From Acetobacteraceae bacterium (GTDB lineage Bacteria > Pseudomonadota > Alphaproteobacteria > Acetobacterales > Acetobacteraceae), in NCBI GenBank assembly GCA_947474705.1, contig CANJJS010000016.1, forward strand, positions 1 through 64,000: a DNA stretch of 64,000 nucleotides, in the 5' to 3' direction. Both the position numbers and the translations under genes were made by a program. Each line of letters starts with the position of its first letter. Position 1 is the stretch's first letter. Under the pieces are notes generated by a model that had not been told where the DNA came from, did no database searches, and saw nothing but the letters and a program-made list of their open reading frames with translations. Shown piece by piece: positions 37,025 to 46,255 of the stretch.

Positions 37025-37774
37025 TTATGCCGCTGTCCAGCCGCCATCGATCACCAGGCTCTGCCCGGTCATGAACGACGAGGCATCGGATGCCAGAAAC
37101 ACCACGCCGCCCGCCATGTCCTTCGGGGTCGCGAACCGGCCCAACGGTGTTCCCGCCAGCATCCGTTGTCCGTGGACGTCGTGGGTGAGGAGTTCGTGTG
37201 TCAGGTCGGTGTCCACCCAGCCCGGCGCCAGTGTGTTCACGCGGACGCCGCGGGAAGCCCAGTCGATCGCCAGGGCTTTGGTCATGAGTTCCGCGCCGCC
37301 TTTGGACGCGCAATAGGGCACCGATCGCATCAGCCCGACGTGACCGGCGACGGAGCTGACGTTGATCACCGAGCCACCTTCCTTCATCGCGCCGCCGAGA
37401 TATTTACAGCACAGGAACAATCCGGTCAGGTTGATGTCGACGATGTGCTTCCATTCCTCAAGGCTTGTGCGGTCGATCATCTTGAAGATCGGGTCCACGC
37501 CGGCGTTGTTCACGAGCACGTCGATCTTGCCGTGTCGCGCGAGGACGGCGTCGCGGAGCGCGATGACGTCGTCTTCCTTGGACACGTCGGCGGGGTGAGA
37601 CCAGGTGTCGCCGCCGATTGCCGCGGCGGCCTCGTCAAGGGTGGTTTTCGTGCGCCCTGAAAGCACGACGGTGGCGCCGTTACGCGCCAGGCCCTCGGCC
37701 ATGCCGCGGCCGATGCCGCGGCCGCCGCCGGTGACGATGCAGATTTTGCCGGTCAGGTCGAAGTCGTGGCTCAC
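37025..37774 (-). CDS. SDR family oxidoreductase
   Basis: 249-aa classical SDR from GTG 37774. TGGGRGIGRG cofactor motif, NNAG in VLVNNAGVDP, Ser in INVSSVAGH, YCASK catalytic pair, and the SLVIDGGWTAA C-terminus. The GTG overlaps the acyl-CoA dehydrogenase stop (GTGA), so the two are coupled. It likely oxidises a hydroxy intermediate in the same catabolic unit. The upstream extension is not homologous. Confidence 0.9.
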   Translation of the reverse strand: MSHDFDLTGKICIVTGGGRGIGRGMAEGLARNGATVVLSGRTKTTLDEAAAAIGGDTWSHPADVSKEDDVIALRDAVLARHGKIDVLVNNAGVDPIFKMIDRTSLEEWKHIVDINLTGLFLCCKYLGGAMKEGGSVINVSSVAGHVGLMRSVPYCASKGGAELMTKALAIDWASRGVRVNTLAPGWVDTDLTHELLTHDVHGQRMLAGTPLGRFATPKDMAGGVVFLASDASSFMTGQSLVIDGGWTAA

Positions 37775-38940
37775 CAGTTCGCTCCGTCGCGGTTGATTTT
37801 TTGCGCGAGGCTCCAGCGGTGGACTTCGGAGGGGCCGTCGTAAATGCGAAAACCGCGGACTTCGTTGAAGATGCGGGCCACGAGGGTTTCGCCGGTGACG
37901 CCCTGGCCGCCGAGCACCTGGACGCAGCGATCGACCACGCGCCAGATGGCTTCCGAACAAAAAACTTTCGCCATCGAGGATTCGGTGCCGCCGCGGGCGC
38001 CCTGGTCCAGCAGCCAGGCCGTGTGCCAGATCGAAAGGCGGGACATACGGATATCGATCTCGTTGTCGGCGAGTTGGAAGCCGACGCCTTCGTGGTCGAT
38101 CAGTTTACGGCCGAAGACTTCTCGCCGTTTCGCGTAATCGGTGGCGATGTCGTGCGCCCGGCGGGCGGTGCCGAGCCAGCGCATGCAATGGGTCAAACGC
38201 GCGGGCGCCAGCCGGACCTGTGCGTAACGAAAACCTTTGCCGGGTTCGCCAAGGATGTCGGTGGCGGGGACCCGCAAATTGTTGAAGCGGACGACGGCAT
38301 GACCGCCAGAAAATGCGCTGTCGAGGCTGTCCATTTGGCGGACGATTTCGATGCCGGGCTGGTCCATGTCGGCGAGGAACATGGTGGCGTGGCCGTCGTC
38401 GTCCTTGGCCATGATGATGGCGAAGGCGGCGCCGTCGGCTCCGGTGATGAACCACTTATCGCCGTTTATGACGTAATGGTTGCCATCCTTGCGGGCGGTG
38501 GTGTTCATCGCTGAGGGGTCGGACCCGGCGCCGGGCGAGGGCTCGGTCATGCAGAAGCAGGAGCGTGTGGCGCCGGATGCCAGCGGACGTAGCCAGCGTT
38601 CTTTTTGTTCCTTGGTCGCGACGGCTTCCAGGAGGTGCATGTTGCCTTCGTCGGGGGCGAAGATATGCATCGCGACGGGTCCCAGCAGCGAGTAGCCGGC
38701 TTCCTCGAAAACGATGGCTTTGGCGACGTGGTTCAGCCCGAGCCCGCCCCATTCGGTGCCGACATGGGGGGCGGTGAAGCCGGCTTCGCGGCCCAGAGCG
38801 ACGAGTTCGACGCGAAGGGCTTCGGTGGGGCCGTGGTGTGTCTGGCGTTTGTCGCCTTCCATTGGCAGGATTTTGTCCCGGATGAAGACGCGGGCGCGTT
38901 GTTGCAGGTCCTGCAACTCGGGGGTCAGGGAAAAATCCAT
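37771..38940 (-). CDS. acyl-CoA dehydrogenase
   Basis: 389-aa flavoprotein of the acyl-CoA dehydrogenase family. FAD/substrate segments FCMTEPSPGAGSDPS and WFITGADGAAFAIIM are visible, and the C-terminal domain has VQVLGGQGVTGETLVARIFN. ATG 38940 shares one base with the phosphotransferase stop (TGATG). The sequence resembles the FadE-like enzymes often found beside APH-type kinases (human ACAD10/11-like pairing). Substrate chain type not evident. Confidence 0.92.
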   Translation of the reverse strand: MDFSLTPELQDLQQRARVFIRDKILPMEGDKRQTHHGPTEALRVELVALGREAGFTAPHVGTEWGGLGLNHVAKAIVFEEAGYSLLGPVAMHIFAPDEGNMHLLEAVATKEQKERWLRPLASGATRSCFCMTEPSPGAGSDPSAMNTTARKDGNHYVINGDKWFITGADGAAFAIIMAKDDDGHATMFLADMDQPGIEIVRQMDSLDSAFSGGHAVVRFNNLRVPATDILGEPGKGFRYAQVRLAPARLTHCMRWLGTARRAHDIATDYAKRREVFGRKLIDHEGVGFQLADNEIDIRMSRLSIWHTAWLLDQGARGGTESSMAKVFCSEAIWRVVDRCVQVLGGQGVTGETLVARIFNEVRGFRIYDGPSEVHRWSLAQKINRDGANW

Positions 38941-40001
38941 CAGAAGGCGCGTCCTTGGGCGATTTCGTGGGTGAATTCCAATATCCCGGTGCCGATGGCG
39001 GTCAACGGGGCGTAGCGCGGTTCGGTGGTGGCGCCGCTGCGGTAGCGGAAGCCGAGTTGTAAAAATATCACCGATAGTTTGTACATGGTCGCGACACGGT
39101 GGAACAGGATGTTCGACACGTCGCGTCCCGTGATTTTCGCATAGGCTTCGACGGCGTCGAGGCGCGGGCAGAGCCCAACCTCGACGGCCGGCATTTGTTT
39201 CATATCGTGCATGGCCCAGGGATCGTCGTCGTGAATCCAGTAGGACAGCAACGTGCAAAAATCGAACAAAGGATCGCCGCGGGTGCCTTGATCCCAGTCC
39301 ACGACAGCGACGGGGGCCAGAGTGACCGGGTCCAGAATGATATTGTTCAATTTGAAATCGTTGTGCAGCAGCCCGGGCGCGCCTTCCGGCACGATATTCT
39401 TTTCCAGCCACGCGCCGACGTCGCGATGCAGCGCTTCGGTGCCGTCTTCCATCGCGGCCAGCCCGCGTTTGGTCCAGCCGGAGACGGCGCGCGCCAAAAA
39501 CCCCTCGGGGCGGCCGAGATCGTCCAGGCCGATGGCTTTGGTATCGACGGCGTGGATGGCGGCGATGGTTTCCAGCAGGACTTCCGAGATGCGCGGGCCG
39601 AAACCCGGCCTCGCGGCCAGGTCCGGCGGGACGTGTTCGCGGACGACTAGGCCGGGCCGGTATTCCAGGATCTGGAAGCGCTGGCCGCAGACGGTGGGGT
39701 CGTCGCACAGATGAAAACTTCGGGGCACGAAGGGCAGCGCGTCCGGCAGCCGCGACAAAATCCTGTGCTCGCGGGCCATGTCGTAGGCGCCCGCCGGCAG
39801 TTCGCCCATGGGCGGACGCCTGAGCACGGCGGGCTTGCCGTCGAGATGGATCAGATAATTCAGGTTGGCGAGGCCGCCGGCGAACTGGCGCGGCGGCGGG
39901 TCGGTGTCCAGGCGCAGCCCGTGGCGCGCGAGGTAGGCGCGCACGGACGCCCAATCCAGCGGGACGCTCTCTTCGGGTCCTCTTAAATCGCCTTCCGGCA
40001 C
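38940..40001 (-). CDS. APH-family phosphotransferase (ACAD10/11 kinase-like)
   Basis: 353 aa from GTG 40001, which has caggagg four bases upstream. Aminoglycoside-phosphotransferase fold: QFAGGLANLNYLI (ATP loop), LLHNDFKLNNIILD (catalytic HxDxxxxN) and VVDWDQGTRGDPLFDF. Linked to the acyl-CoA dehydrogenase by a one-base overlap. In animals the fused pair ACAD10/11 phosphorylates and then degrades 4-hydroxy acids; the bacterial pair may do the same for hydroxy fatty acids. That role is inference from the gene pair. Confidence 0.87.
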   Translation of the reverse strand: MPEGDLRGPEESVPLDWASVRAYLARHGLRLDTDPPPRQFAGGLANLNYLIHLDGKPAVLRRPPMGELPAGAYDMAREHRILSRLPDALPFVPRSFHLCDDPTVCGQRFQILEYRPGLVVREHVPPDLAARPGFGPRISEVLLETIAAIHAVDTKAIGLDDLGRPEGFLARAVSGWTKRGLAAMEDGTEALHRDVGAWLEKNIVPEGAPGLLHNDFKLNNIILDPVTLAPVAVVDWDQGTRGDPLFDFCTLLSYWIHDDDPWAMHDMKQMPAVEVGLCPRLDAVEAYAKITGRDVSNILFHRVATMYKLSVIFLQLGFRYRSGATTEPRYAPLTAIGTGILEFTHEIAQGRAF

Positions 40002-40064
40002 GCGTCCTCCTGTTGGCTTGCGGGCGGTCCTGGTAGTAGCCAATACTGATACAGGAGGAACGCG

Positions 40065-41024
40065 ATGACGCAAACGGGCGCGAGGGCGGGGGCTGACACC
40101 GTGAAACGGGCCGCCGTGTTGGGCGCGGGCACGATCGGCGCGAGCTGGACGGCGTGGTTTTTGGCGCGCGGCATCTCCGTGACGGTGTGGGACCCTCGGC
40201 CGGAGGCGGAGGCTTATGTGCGGCGTTATGTCGCGGAGGCCTGGCCGGCGATGTCGCGGATCGGGATGATCGACGGGGCTTCGCCCGACGCCTGGCAATT
40301 CGTGGCGACGGCGGAGGCGGCGGTCGAGGGGGCGGATTTCGTCCAGGAAAACGCGCCGGAGCGGTTGCCGATCAAGCGGGAGCTTTACGCGCGCATCGAT
40401 GGGGTGTTGGGCGCGGACGCGATCTTGGCGTCGAGCACGTCCGGTTTGATCATGACGGAGATGCAGGCGGGGTTTCGCTCGGCGGCGCGGATGGCGGTGG
40501 GGCACCCGTTCAATCCACCGCATCTCATTCCGCTGGTGGAGGTGGTCGGCGGCAAGGAAACGGCGCCAGAAACGATCGCCTGGTGTCTGGAATTTTATCG
40601 GGCCATTGGCAAAAAGCCGATTCACATCAGGAAGGAGGCGCCGGGGCATTTGGGCAACCGGTTGCAGGCGGCGCTGTGGCGGGAGGCGGTGAGCGCGGTG
40701 GTCACGGGCCTGGCCTCGGTGGAGGATGTCGATACGGCGATATCGGCCGGCCCAGGGCTGCGATGGGCGGCGATGGGGCCGCATATGACGTTCCATCTGG
40801 GCGGCGGCGAGGGCGGAATGGCCCATATGATGGAACAATTTCGTCCGGTGTTCGAAACATGGTGGGCGTCGATGACGACCCCGGAACTGACCGACGACAC
40901 GATCCGCCAGATCGTCGAGGGCGTGGCGGCGGAGGCGAAGGGGCGCTCCATCGCCGAACTGGCGGCGGAACGGGACCGGATTTTGCTGCCTTTGTTGGAA
41001 CTGACGCAGGGAAAGCCGCGATGA
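40065..41024 (+). CDS. 3-hydroxyacyl-CoA / L-carnitine dehydrogenase-like protein
   Basis: 319-aa NAD-dependent dehydrogenase. [19 protein letters not shown] is the Rossmann motif; [22 protein letters not shown] and [19 protein letters not shown] are the shared 3HCDH signatures. The length and [19 protein letters not shown] are like L-carnitine dehydrogenases and lambda-crystallin-type enzymes, which are shorter than fatty-acid FadB. Start of a plus-strand operon, divergent from the kinase gene across 63 bp. A caggagg site precedes the ATG. Confidence 0.85.
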   Translation: MTQTGARAGADTVKRAAVLGAGTIGASWTAWFLARGISVTVWDPRPEAEAYVRRYVAEAWPAMSRIGMIDGASPDAWQFVATAEAAVEGADFVQENAPERLPIKRELYARIDGVLGADAILASSTSGLIMTEMQAGFRSAARMAVGHPFNPPHLIPLVEVVGGKETAPETIAWCLEFYRAIGKKPIHIRKEAPGHLGNRLQAALWREAVSAVVTGLASVEDVDTAISAGPGLRWAAMGPHMTFHLGGGEGGMAHMMEQFRPVFETWWASMTTPELTDDTIRQIVEGVAAEAKGRSIAELAAERDRILLPLLELTQGKPR

Positions 41025-42709
41025 CACAAGTTCTGAGTTACGCGCATGGGCTGGCGGACGCGCCGCTGATTGGCGAAACGATCGGCGTGCATTTCGATCG
41101 CACCGTGGCGCGCTGGGGCGATGAGCCGGGCCTGGTTTCCCGCGGGCAGGGGATCGCGTGGACGTGGCGCGAACTTGGCGAGAAAGTGGATGCTTTCGCG
41201 GCGGGCCTGGTGGCGCTGGGGCTGAAGCCCGGCGACCGGGTGGGGATTTGGTCGCCGAACAACGCGGAATGGATTGTGGCTCAGTACGCGACCGCGAAGG
41301 CGGGGCTGATTCTGGTCAATATCAATCCCGCCTACCGGCTGTCGGAGCTGGAATACGCCCTGAACAAGGTGGGATGCCGGGCGCTGGTGACGGCGACGCG
41401 GTTCAAAACCAGCGATTATATCGGGATGGTCAACACGCTGGCGCCGGAACTGGCGCGGGCGCGTCCCGGACATCTCGACGCGGCCAAACTGCCGTCGTTG
41501 CGGGCGGTGATTCAAATTGGAGAGACGGCGCCGGGCGCGATCGGCTTCGAGAGCGTTTATGCCATGGGCGGGGCGGCGGAGCGGACGGTGCTGGCGGACC
41601 TGGCCGGGACGCTGCAATTCGACGACGCGATCAATATTCAGTTTACCTCGGGAACCACGGGGCTGCCGAAGGGCGCGACGCTGACCCATCACGGGATACT
41701 CAATAACGGGTACTTCCTTGGGAAAGTCATGCGTTACACACACCGGGACAAGGTGTGCATTCCGGTGCCGATGTATCATTGTTTCGGGATGGTCATCGGC
41801 AGCCTCGCCTGCCTGACCAGCGGGGCGGCGATCGTGTTGCCGGGGGAAGGGTTCGATCCGCTGGTCACACTGGAAACCATTTCCGAAGTTCGCTGCACGT
41901 CGCTGTACGGCGTCCCCACGATGTTCATCGCGGAACTGGACCATCCCGACTTCAAAAAATTCGATCTGACCAGCCTGCGCACCGGGATGATGGCGGGCGC
42001 GCCCTGTCCCATCGAGGTCATGCGCCGCTGTATTTCGGACATGAACCTGACGGAACTGACCATCGGTTACGGCATGACCGAAACCAGCCCGGTCAGCACG
42101 CAAACCCTGATTGGCGACACGCTGGAACACCAAACGGCCACGGTGGGAAAAGTCCATCCTCATGTGGAGGTCAAAATTATCGATTCCGAGGGCCGCATCG
42201 TCCCCGTCGGCGAAAAAGGAGAATTCTGCACGCGCGGTTATTCCGTCATGCTGGGCTACTGGGACGACGAGGAGCGCACGGCGCAGGCGATCGACAAAGC
42301 GGGCTGGATGCACACCGGCGATCTGGCGACGATGGACGCTGACGGCTACTGCAACATCGTCGGCCGCATCAAGGACATGGTGATCCGCGGCGGCGAAAAC
42401 ATCTATCCTCGGGAAATCGAGGAGTTTTTATACCGCCATCCCGCGATCCAGGATGTGCAGGTGTTCGGGGTGCCGGACAAGCGGTTCGGTGAGGAACTCT
42501 GCGCCTGGATCAAGACGCGCGATGGGGCGGCGCTGACCGAGGACGACGTGAAGGCGTTCTGCAAGGATCAGATCGCGCACTACAAAGTGCCGCGGCACAT
42601 CCGGTTCGTGAGCGAGTTCCCGATGACCGTGACCGGCAAAATGCAAAAATTCATCATGCGCGAGAAAATGGTGGACGAACTCGGCGTCGCGGAAATCGCG
42701 ACGGCCTGA
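41021..42709 (+). CDS. AMP-binding acyl-CoA synthetase
   Basis: 562-aa acyl-CoA ligase from ATG 41021, which overlaps the previous stop as ATGA. Blocks: [71 protein letters not shown] and a C-terminal [15 protein letters not shown] (catalytic Lys). It is closest to medium- and long-chain FadD-type ligases (FadD35/AcsF-like). The substrate in this operon is unknown. Confidence 0.92.
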   Translation: MTQVLSYAHGLADAPLIGETIGVHFDRTVARWGDEPGLVSRGQGIAWTWRELGEKVDAFAAGLVALGLKPGDRVGIWSPNNAEWIVAQYATAKAGLILVNINPAYRLSELEYALNKVGCRALVTATRFKTSDYIGMVNTLAPELARARPGHLDAAKLPSLRAVIQIGETAPGAIGFESVYAMGGAAERTVLADLAGTLQFDDAINIQFTSGTTGLPKGATLTHHGILNNGYFLGKVMRYTHRDKVCIPVPMYHCFGMVIGSLACLTSGAAIVLPGEGFDPLVTLETISEVRCTSLYGVPTMFIAELDHPDFKKFDLTSLRTGMMAGAPCPIEVMRRCISDMNLTELTIGYGMTETSPVSTQTLIGDTLEHQTATVGKVHPHVEVKIIDSEGRIVPVGEKGEFCTRGYSVMLGYWDDEERTAQAIDKAGWMHTGDLATMDADGYCNIVGRIKDMVIRGGENIYPREIEEFLYRHPAIQDVQVFGVPDKRFGEELCAWIKTRDGAALTEDDVKAFCKDQIAHYKVPRHIRFVSEFPMTVTGKMQKFIMREKMVDELGVAEIATA

Positions 42710-42739
42710 TAATCGGATAGCAACAACAGGAGAAACCCA

Positions 42740-43525
42740 ATGCGTTGGGCGCGTTTCGATAGCAATGGCACACCCACCTACGGCGTCGTCGAAGGCGATA
42801 CCATCATCCCCGTCCGCGGCTCGCCGTTCGAGGCCTGGGACCGGACCAGCCAGAAGTTGAAGCTGGCTGATTTGAAATTGATGATTCCGGTGGAGCCGCC
42901 GACGTTCTACGCCGCGGGTCTGAATTACGCCGAGCATGTGAAGGAAGCCGCGCAGAAGCTGGGGCTTCCGGTCAATCTGCCGACGCAACCGGACATCGGG
43001 TATCGCGCCAATAACGCGCTGATCGCGCATGGCGAGAATATCGTGATTCCCGCCGACGCGACGGAGAAGGTGCAGTACGAGGGCGAGCTGGTCGCGGTCA
43101 TCGGCCAGAAGTGCAAGAATTTGACGCGGGAAAACGCGCTGTCAGCCGTCATGGGCTGGACGATCGGCAACGATGTCTCGGAACGCACCTGGCAGAAATC
43201 CGACCGGACACTGTGGCGCGCGAAGAACACCGACACGTTCAAGCCGATGGGGCCGTGGATCGAGACCGATGTCGATCTCGACAAATTGGTCACCAAAATC
43301 CGGCTGAACGGTAGGGAATTGATCGCGTTCGACACCAACAACATGGTGTTCGGCGTGGTGGATTACCTCGTCGCGATGACCACGTGCCTGACACTTTATC
43401 CCGGCGACGTCGTGTGGATGGGCACCGAGGGGCACACCGAAAACATGAAACACGGCGATACGATCGAGGTGGAAATCTCGGGCATCGGCACCCTATCGAA
43501 TGGGGTGGTCCGGGAGGGGCAATAG
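42740..43525 (+). CDS. fumarylacetoacetate hydrolase family protein
   Basis: 261-aa FAH-fold enzyme. The metal-binding acidic motif lies in EKVQYEGELVAVIGQKC; other signatures are FYAAGLNYAEHV, GWTIGNDVSERTWQ and YPGDVVWMGTEGHTENMKHG. Members hydrolyse C-C bonds of beta-diketones or act as hydratases, isomerases or oxaloacetate decarboxylases. Thirty bases after the ligase with an aggag site, so it probably belongs to the same operon. Its 3' end overlaps the PRISE gene by 33 bp. Confidence 0.9.
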   Translation: MRWARFDSNGTPTYGVVEGDTIIPVRGSPFEAWDRTSQKLKLADLKLMIPVEPPTFYAAGLNYAEHVKEAAQKLGLPVNLPTQPDIGYRANNALIAHGENIVIPADATEKVQYEGELVAVIGQKCKNLTRENALSAVMGWTIGNDVSERTWQKSDRTLWRAKNTDTFKPMGPWIETDVDLDKLVTKIRLNGRELIAFDTNNMVFGVVDYLVAMTTCLTLYPGDVVWMGTEGHTENMKHGDTIEVEISGIGTLSNGVVREGQ

Positions 43526-44599
43526 CCTCGCCTGCTGGAAGGCGCGGAACCATTTCGAAAACATCGCTTCGGTGTCGATGGTATCGTGGAACCCCGCCTG
43601 GTTGATTTTGATCGTTGAAACGAAGGAGGGCGGGCCGGGTTCGGTCCGCCCGAACTGCATTTGGTAGTCGGCGTATTCCAGCGACAGGCCGACGAAATCG
43701 GCCAAAGCGGGCGCCGCCAGGTTGTGACTGGTACAGAGAAAATCCCAGTCCGCGGCGCCGGTTTCCAGGAGCGATTGAAGCGCGAAGGGCTCGTGCCCAC
43801 CGGGTTTCATGCCATTGGCTTCGGCGATGGCGGGCCAGATATTTTCCCAGACCATGACGTCGCCGTTGGTGACGTTGAAAATATCGTTGCGCGCGGCCAG
43901 GGTGCGGCCAGCCCAGTCGATGGCGCGCGCCAGAAGATCGGCGTCGACGGCCTGGCTGAGGCGGGGGGCGCCGCCGGGATAAGGCAGCGTGTCGCCCTTC
44001 AGGCGCATCAGGGCGGCGTAGACGCCGAGCGCCGGGATCAGGTTCATGGCGCCGCCAATGGCCTCGCCGACGATCAGCACGGGCCGGAGAACGGTCCAGT
44101 GCCAGGAGGCCCCCTTTTGACGGTTCCGCAGATAATCCTTTTGGGCCCAATAGAAATTGGGTTGCTCGCGCATTTCGGAGCGGTTTTCGCGTGCCGGGAC
44201 TTTCATGGCGCGGACGTGCACCCCGTAGGCTTTGGTGCCTTGCAGCAAGGTGACGTGTTGCAGGCCTGGATTGGCCTCGATCAACGGTTCCAGCAAATTG
44301 CGCAACATTTGGTCGTTGACGCGGATCTGGCGGTCGTCGCGCCAGCCCTCCACCAGGCCGGGGAGTTCGAACAAGGCGGCGTAGACGAGATGGGTGACGC
44401 CGGTCAGGGTGCGCGCGGCCTCGCGCGTGGCGGCCGCGTCGGCGAGGTCCAGCGAGATGAATTGCGCGCCGTGCAAATCCCTGGGCTGGCGGCGCGATAG
44501 CGCGATGACCCGGTTGTCCGGGTCTTGTGTGAAATGCTTGAGTGCGGCGTAGCCGACCAGGCCGGTCGCTCCCGCGATCAGGATCGTCCGGCCCGGCAT
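43493..44599 (-). CDS. PRISE-type SDR (progesterone 5-beta-reductase-like)
   Basis: 368-aa atypical short-chain reductase. IAGATGLVGYAALKHF is the NADPH loop; LLQGTKAYGVHV and the NFYWAQKDYL motif are typical of the plant-type progesterone 5-beta-reductase/iridoid synthase (PRISE) group, which reduces activated enones. It follows the LLM monooxygenase gene by three bases. PRISE-like genes do occur in bacteria, where the natural substrate is mostly unknown. Confidence 0.83.
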   Translation of the reverse strand: MPGRTILIAGATGLVGYAALKHFTQDPDNRVIALSRRQPRDLHGAQFISLDLADAAATREAARTLTGVTHLVYAALFELPGLVEGWRDDRQIRVNDQMLRNLLEPLIEANPGLQHVTLLQGTKAYGVHVRAMKVPARENRSEMREQPNFYWAQKDYLRNRQKGASWHWTVLRPVLIVGEAIGGAMNLIPALGVYAALMRLKGDTLPYPGGAPRLSQAVDADLLARAIDWAGRTLAARNDIFNVTNGDVMVWENIWPAIAEANGMKPGGHEPFALQSLLETGAADWDFLCTSHNLAAPALADFVGLSLEYADYQMQFGRTEPGPPSFVSTIKINQAGFHDTIDTEAMFSKWFRAFQQARLLPLPDHPIR

Positions 44600-44602
44600 G
44601 GT

Positions 44603-45952
44603 TCAGCGCCCGCCGAGTTTCCAGCCGCCGACTTCGGGGACGGCCAGACCGAGATTTTCGCGCAGTGTAGCGCCCTTATATTCCTTGGGCGAAAGGCCAC
44701 GCTTTTGCAGTTCCGGAACAACGAATTTCACGAAATCCTCGAAAGTGCCGGGAGTATGCGTGCCGGCGACGACGTAGCCGTCGCAGGCGCCCTCGACGAA
44801 CCATTTTTCCAGGCGGTCGGCGATGTCCTTGCCGGAGCCGACAATGGCCTCGCGGGGCCGGCCGCGGCGGGTGATTTCCAGGAAGTCGCGGACGGTGGGG
44901 TTGCGGCCTTTTTCCTCGACGACGCGATTGCGCATCGCGTGCATGCCGGACATGCCCTCGATTTCCTCGTCGGAGAATTGCTCGTCCATGCCCTTTTTGG
45001 AAAAGTCGTAGTTCAGGGCTTCTGACAACAGAGACAGACCGTCGACTTCCTTGTAGAGCGAGTCGATGAGAGCCATCTTGTCCTCGGCCTCCGCGCGGGT
45101 TTCGGCGGCGACGGGGTAGGCGATGGTGTTGATCGTGACTTTCGAGGGGTCGCGGCCGTGCGCGGCGATGGACGCTTTCATGTCGGCGTATTGGCGTTTG
45201 GCGGATTCGAAATCCGGGTAACCCACGAACATCGTTTCGCCCCAGCGCGCCGAGAAGGCCTTGCCGCGCGGGCTGGAGCCGGCCTGGATGACGACCGGAT
45301 GGCCCTGGGGCGAACGCGGGACGGTGAAGGTGCCGTGGGATTTCAGGAATTTGCCTTCGAATTCCAGGCGGTGGACTTTTTCCGGATGCGCGAAAAGGCC
45401 GGAATTCTTATCGACGACCAGGGCATCGGCTTCCCAGCCGTCCCAGCAACTATGGACAATTTCCATGAACTCGTCGGCGCGGTCGTAGCGCAGATCGTGC
45501 TCCATATGCACGTCGCGGCCCATATTGTGGGCCTCGCCGTCGTTGACCGAGGTGACAACGTTCCACGCGGCGCGGCCACCGATCATGTGATCGACAGTCT
45601 GGAAGCGGCGGGCGACGTCGAAGGGCTCGTAGTAGGTGGTGGAGGCGGTGGAACCAATGCCGAGATATTTGGTGCCGAAGCCCATGGCCATCAGCGTCGC
45701 CACCGGGTCCATTTTCACGACGCGGACGCCGTTCGCGACGACCTCGGCCGGGTTGCCACCGTAAATGTCGGGCATGGCGAGGCGATCGTCGAAAAAGCCC
45801 ATCTGGAATTTGCCCTCCTCCAGAACCTGACCAATTTTCTGGTAATAGGCGGCGGTGGTGAAATCGGTGCGGGCGTCGGGATGGCGCCAGGCACTCGCAA
45901 GCGTGGTGCAGTTCTGTGCCTGCAGGAATCCGACCAGGACCATTTCGCGCAT
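44603..45952 (-). CDS. LLM class flavin monooxygenase (NtaA/DszA type)
   Basis: 449-aa FMNH2-dependent monooxygenase of the nitrilotriacetate monooxygenase / DszA family. TIM-barrel blocks visible: AMGFGTKYLGIGSTASTTYY, ASPTs-type RFQTVDHMIGGRAAWNVVTS, GHPVVIQAGSSPRGKAFSAR and the C-terminal FVEGACDGYVV. It needs a separate flavin reductase, absent nearby. A ggaga site precedes the ATG. With the PRISE gene it may act on a cyclic ketone or similar compound; inference only. Confidence 0.9.
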   Translation of the reverse strand: MREMVLVGFLQAQNCTTLASAWRHPDARTDFTTAAYYQKIGQVLEEGKFQMGFFDDRLAMPDIYGGNPAEVVANGVRVVKMDPVATLMAMGFGTKYLGIGSTASTTYYEPFDVARRFQTVDHMIGGRAAWNVVTSVNDGEAHNMGRDVHMEHDLRYDRADEFMEIVHSCWDGWEADALVVDKNSGLFAHPEKVHRLEFEGKFLKSHGTFTVPRSPQGHPVVIQAGSSPRGKAFSARWGETMFVGYPDFESAKRQYADMKASIAAHGRDPSKVTINTIAYPVAAETRAEAEDKMALIDSLYKEVDGLSLLSEALNYDFSKKGMDEQFSDEEIEGMSGMHAMRNRVVEEKGRNPTVRDFLEITRRGRPREAIVGSGKDIADRLEKWFVEGACDGYVVAGTHTPGTFEDFVKFVVPELQKRGLSPKEYKGATLRENLGLAVPEVGGWKLGGR

Positions 45953-46019
45953 CTCGGTGTCTCCAATGTCTTTTCTGACGGAACATTAGGCCCCGAGGAC
46001 ACGTCCGGGAAGGGGCACG

Positions 46020-46246
46020 CGCTGGGGCTCTGCCCCAGACCCCGCGAGGGCGCTGCCCTTCGAACCCGCCAAGGCAGGGCCTTGGATGCCATCTTTTGGG
46101 TGAGATGAAGAAGGGGGCCGACCGTAGCGGTTCAACAGCCTCGCATGGCCCCCTTCTTCATCTCACCCAATTAAACGGGTCCAGGGCCCCCGCCCTGGTG
46201 GGGTCGAGGGGCAAAGCCCCCGTGGGGTCTGGGGCAACGCCCCGGC
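46020..46246. repeat. nested palindromic element, copy B
   Basis: Second copy of the element at 5858-6087, in the same orientation outside the core. Inner arms 46096-46119 and 46147-46170 are perfect 24-bp inverted repeats; the 27-base loop has the same length as copy A. Relative to copy A, paired changes in the inner arm (gggtgagatg / catctcaccc against gggggagatg / catctccccc) keep pairing. The outer arms (about 46019-46043 and 46224-46247) pair imperfectly. It lies between the priA stop and the LLM monooxygenase start and fills the gap with no gene. Confidence 0.9.
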
Positions 46247-46255
46247 GCCTGCCAC

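Noticed and set aside
40002-41027. Extension of the APH kinase frame and a large minus-strand frame over 40622-42313
   Set aside because: Both are opposite well-defined plus-strand genes for the dehydrogenase and ligase.
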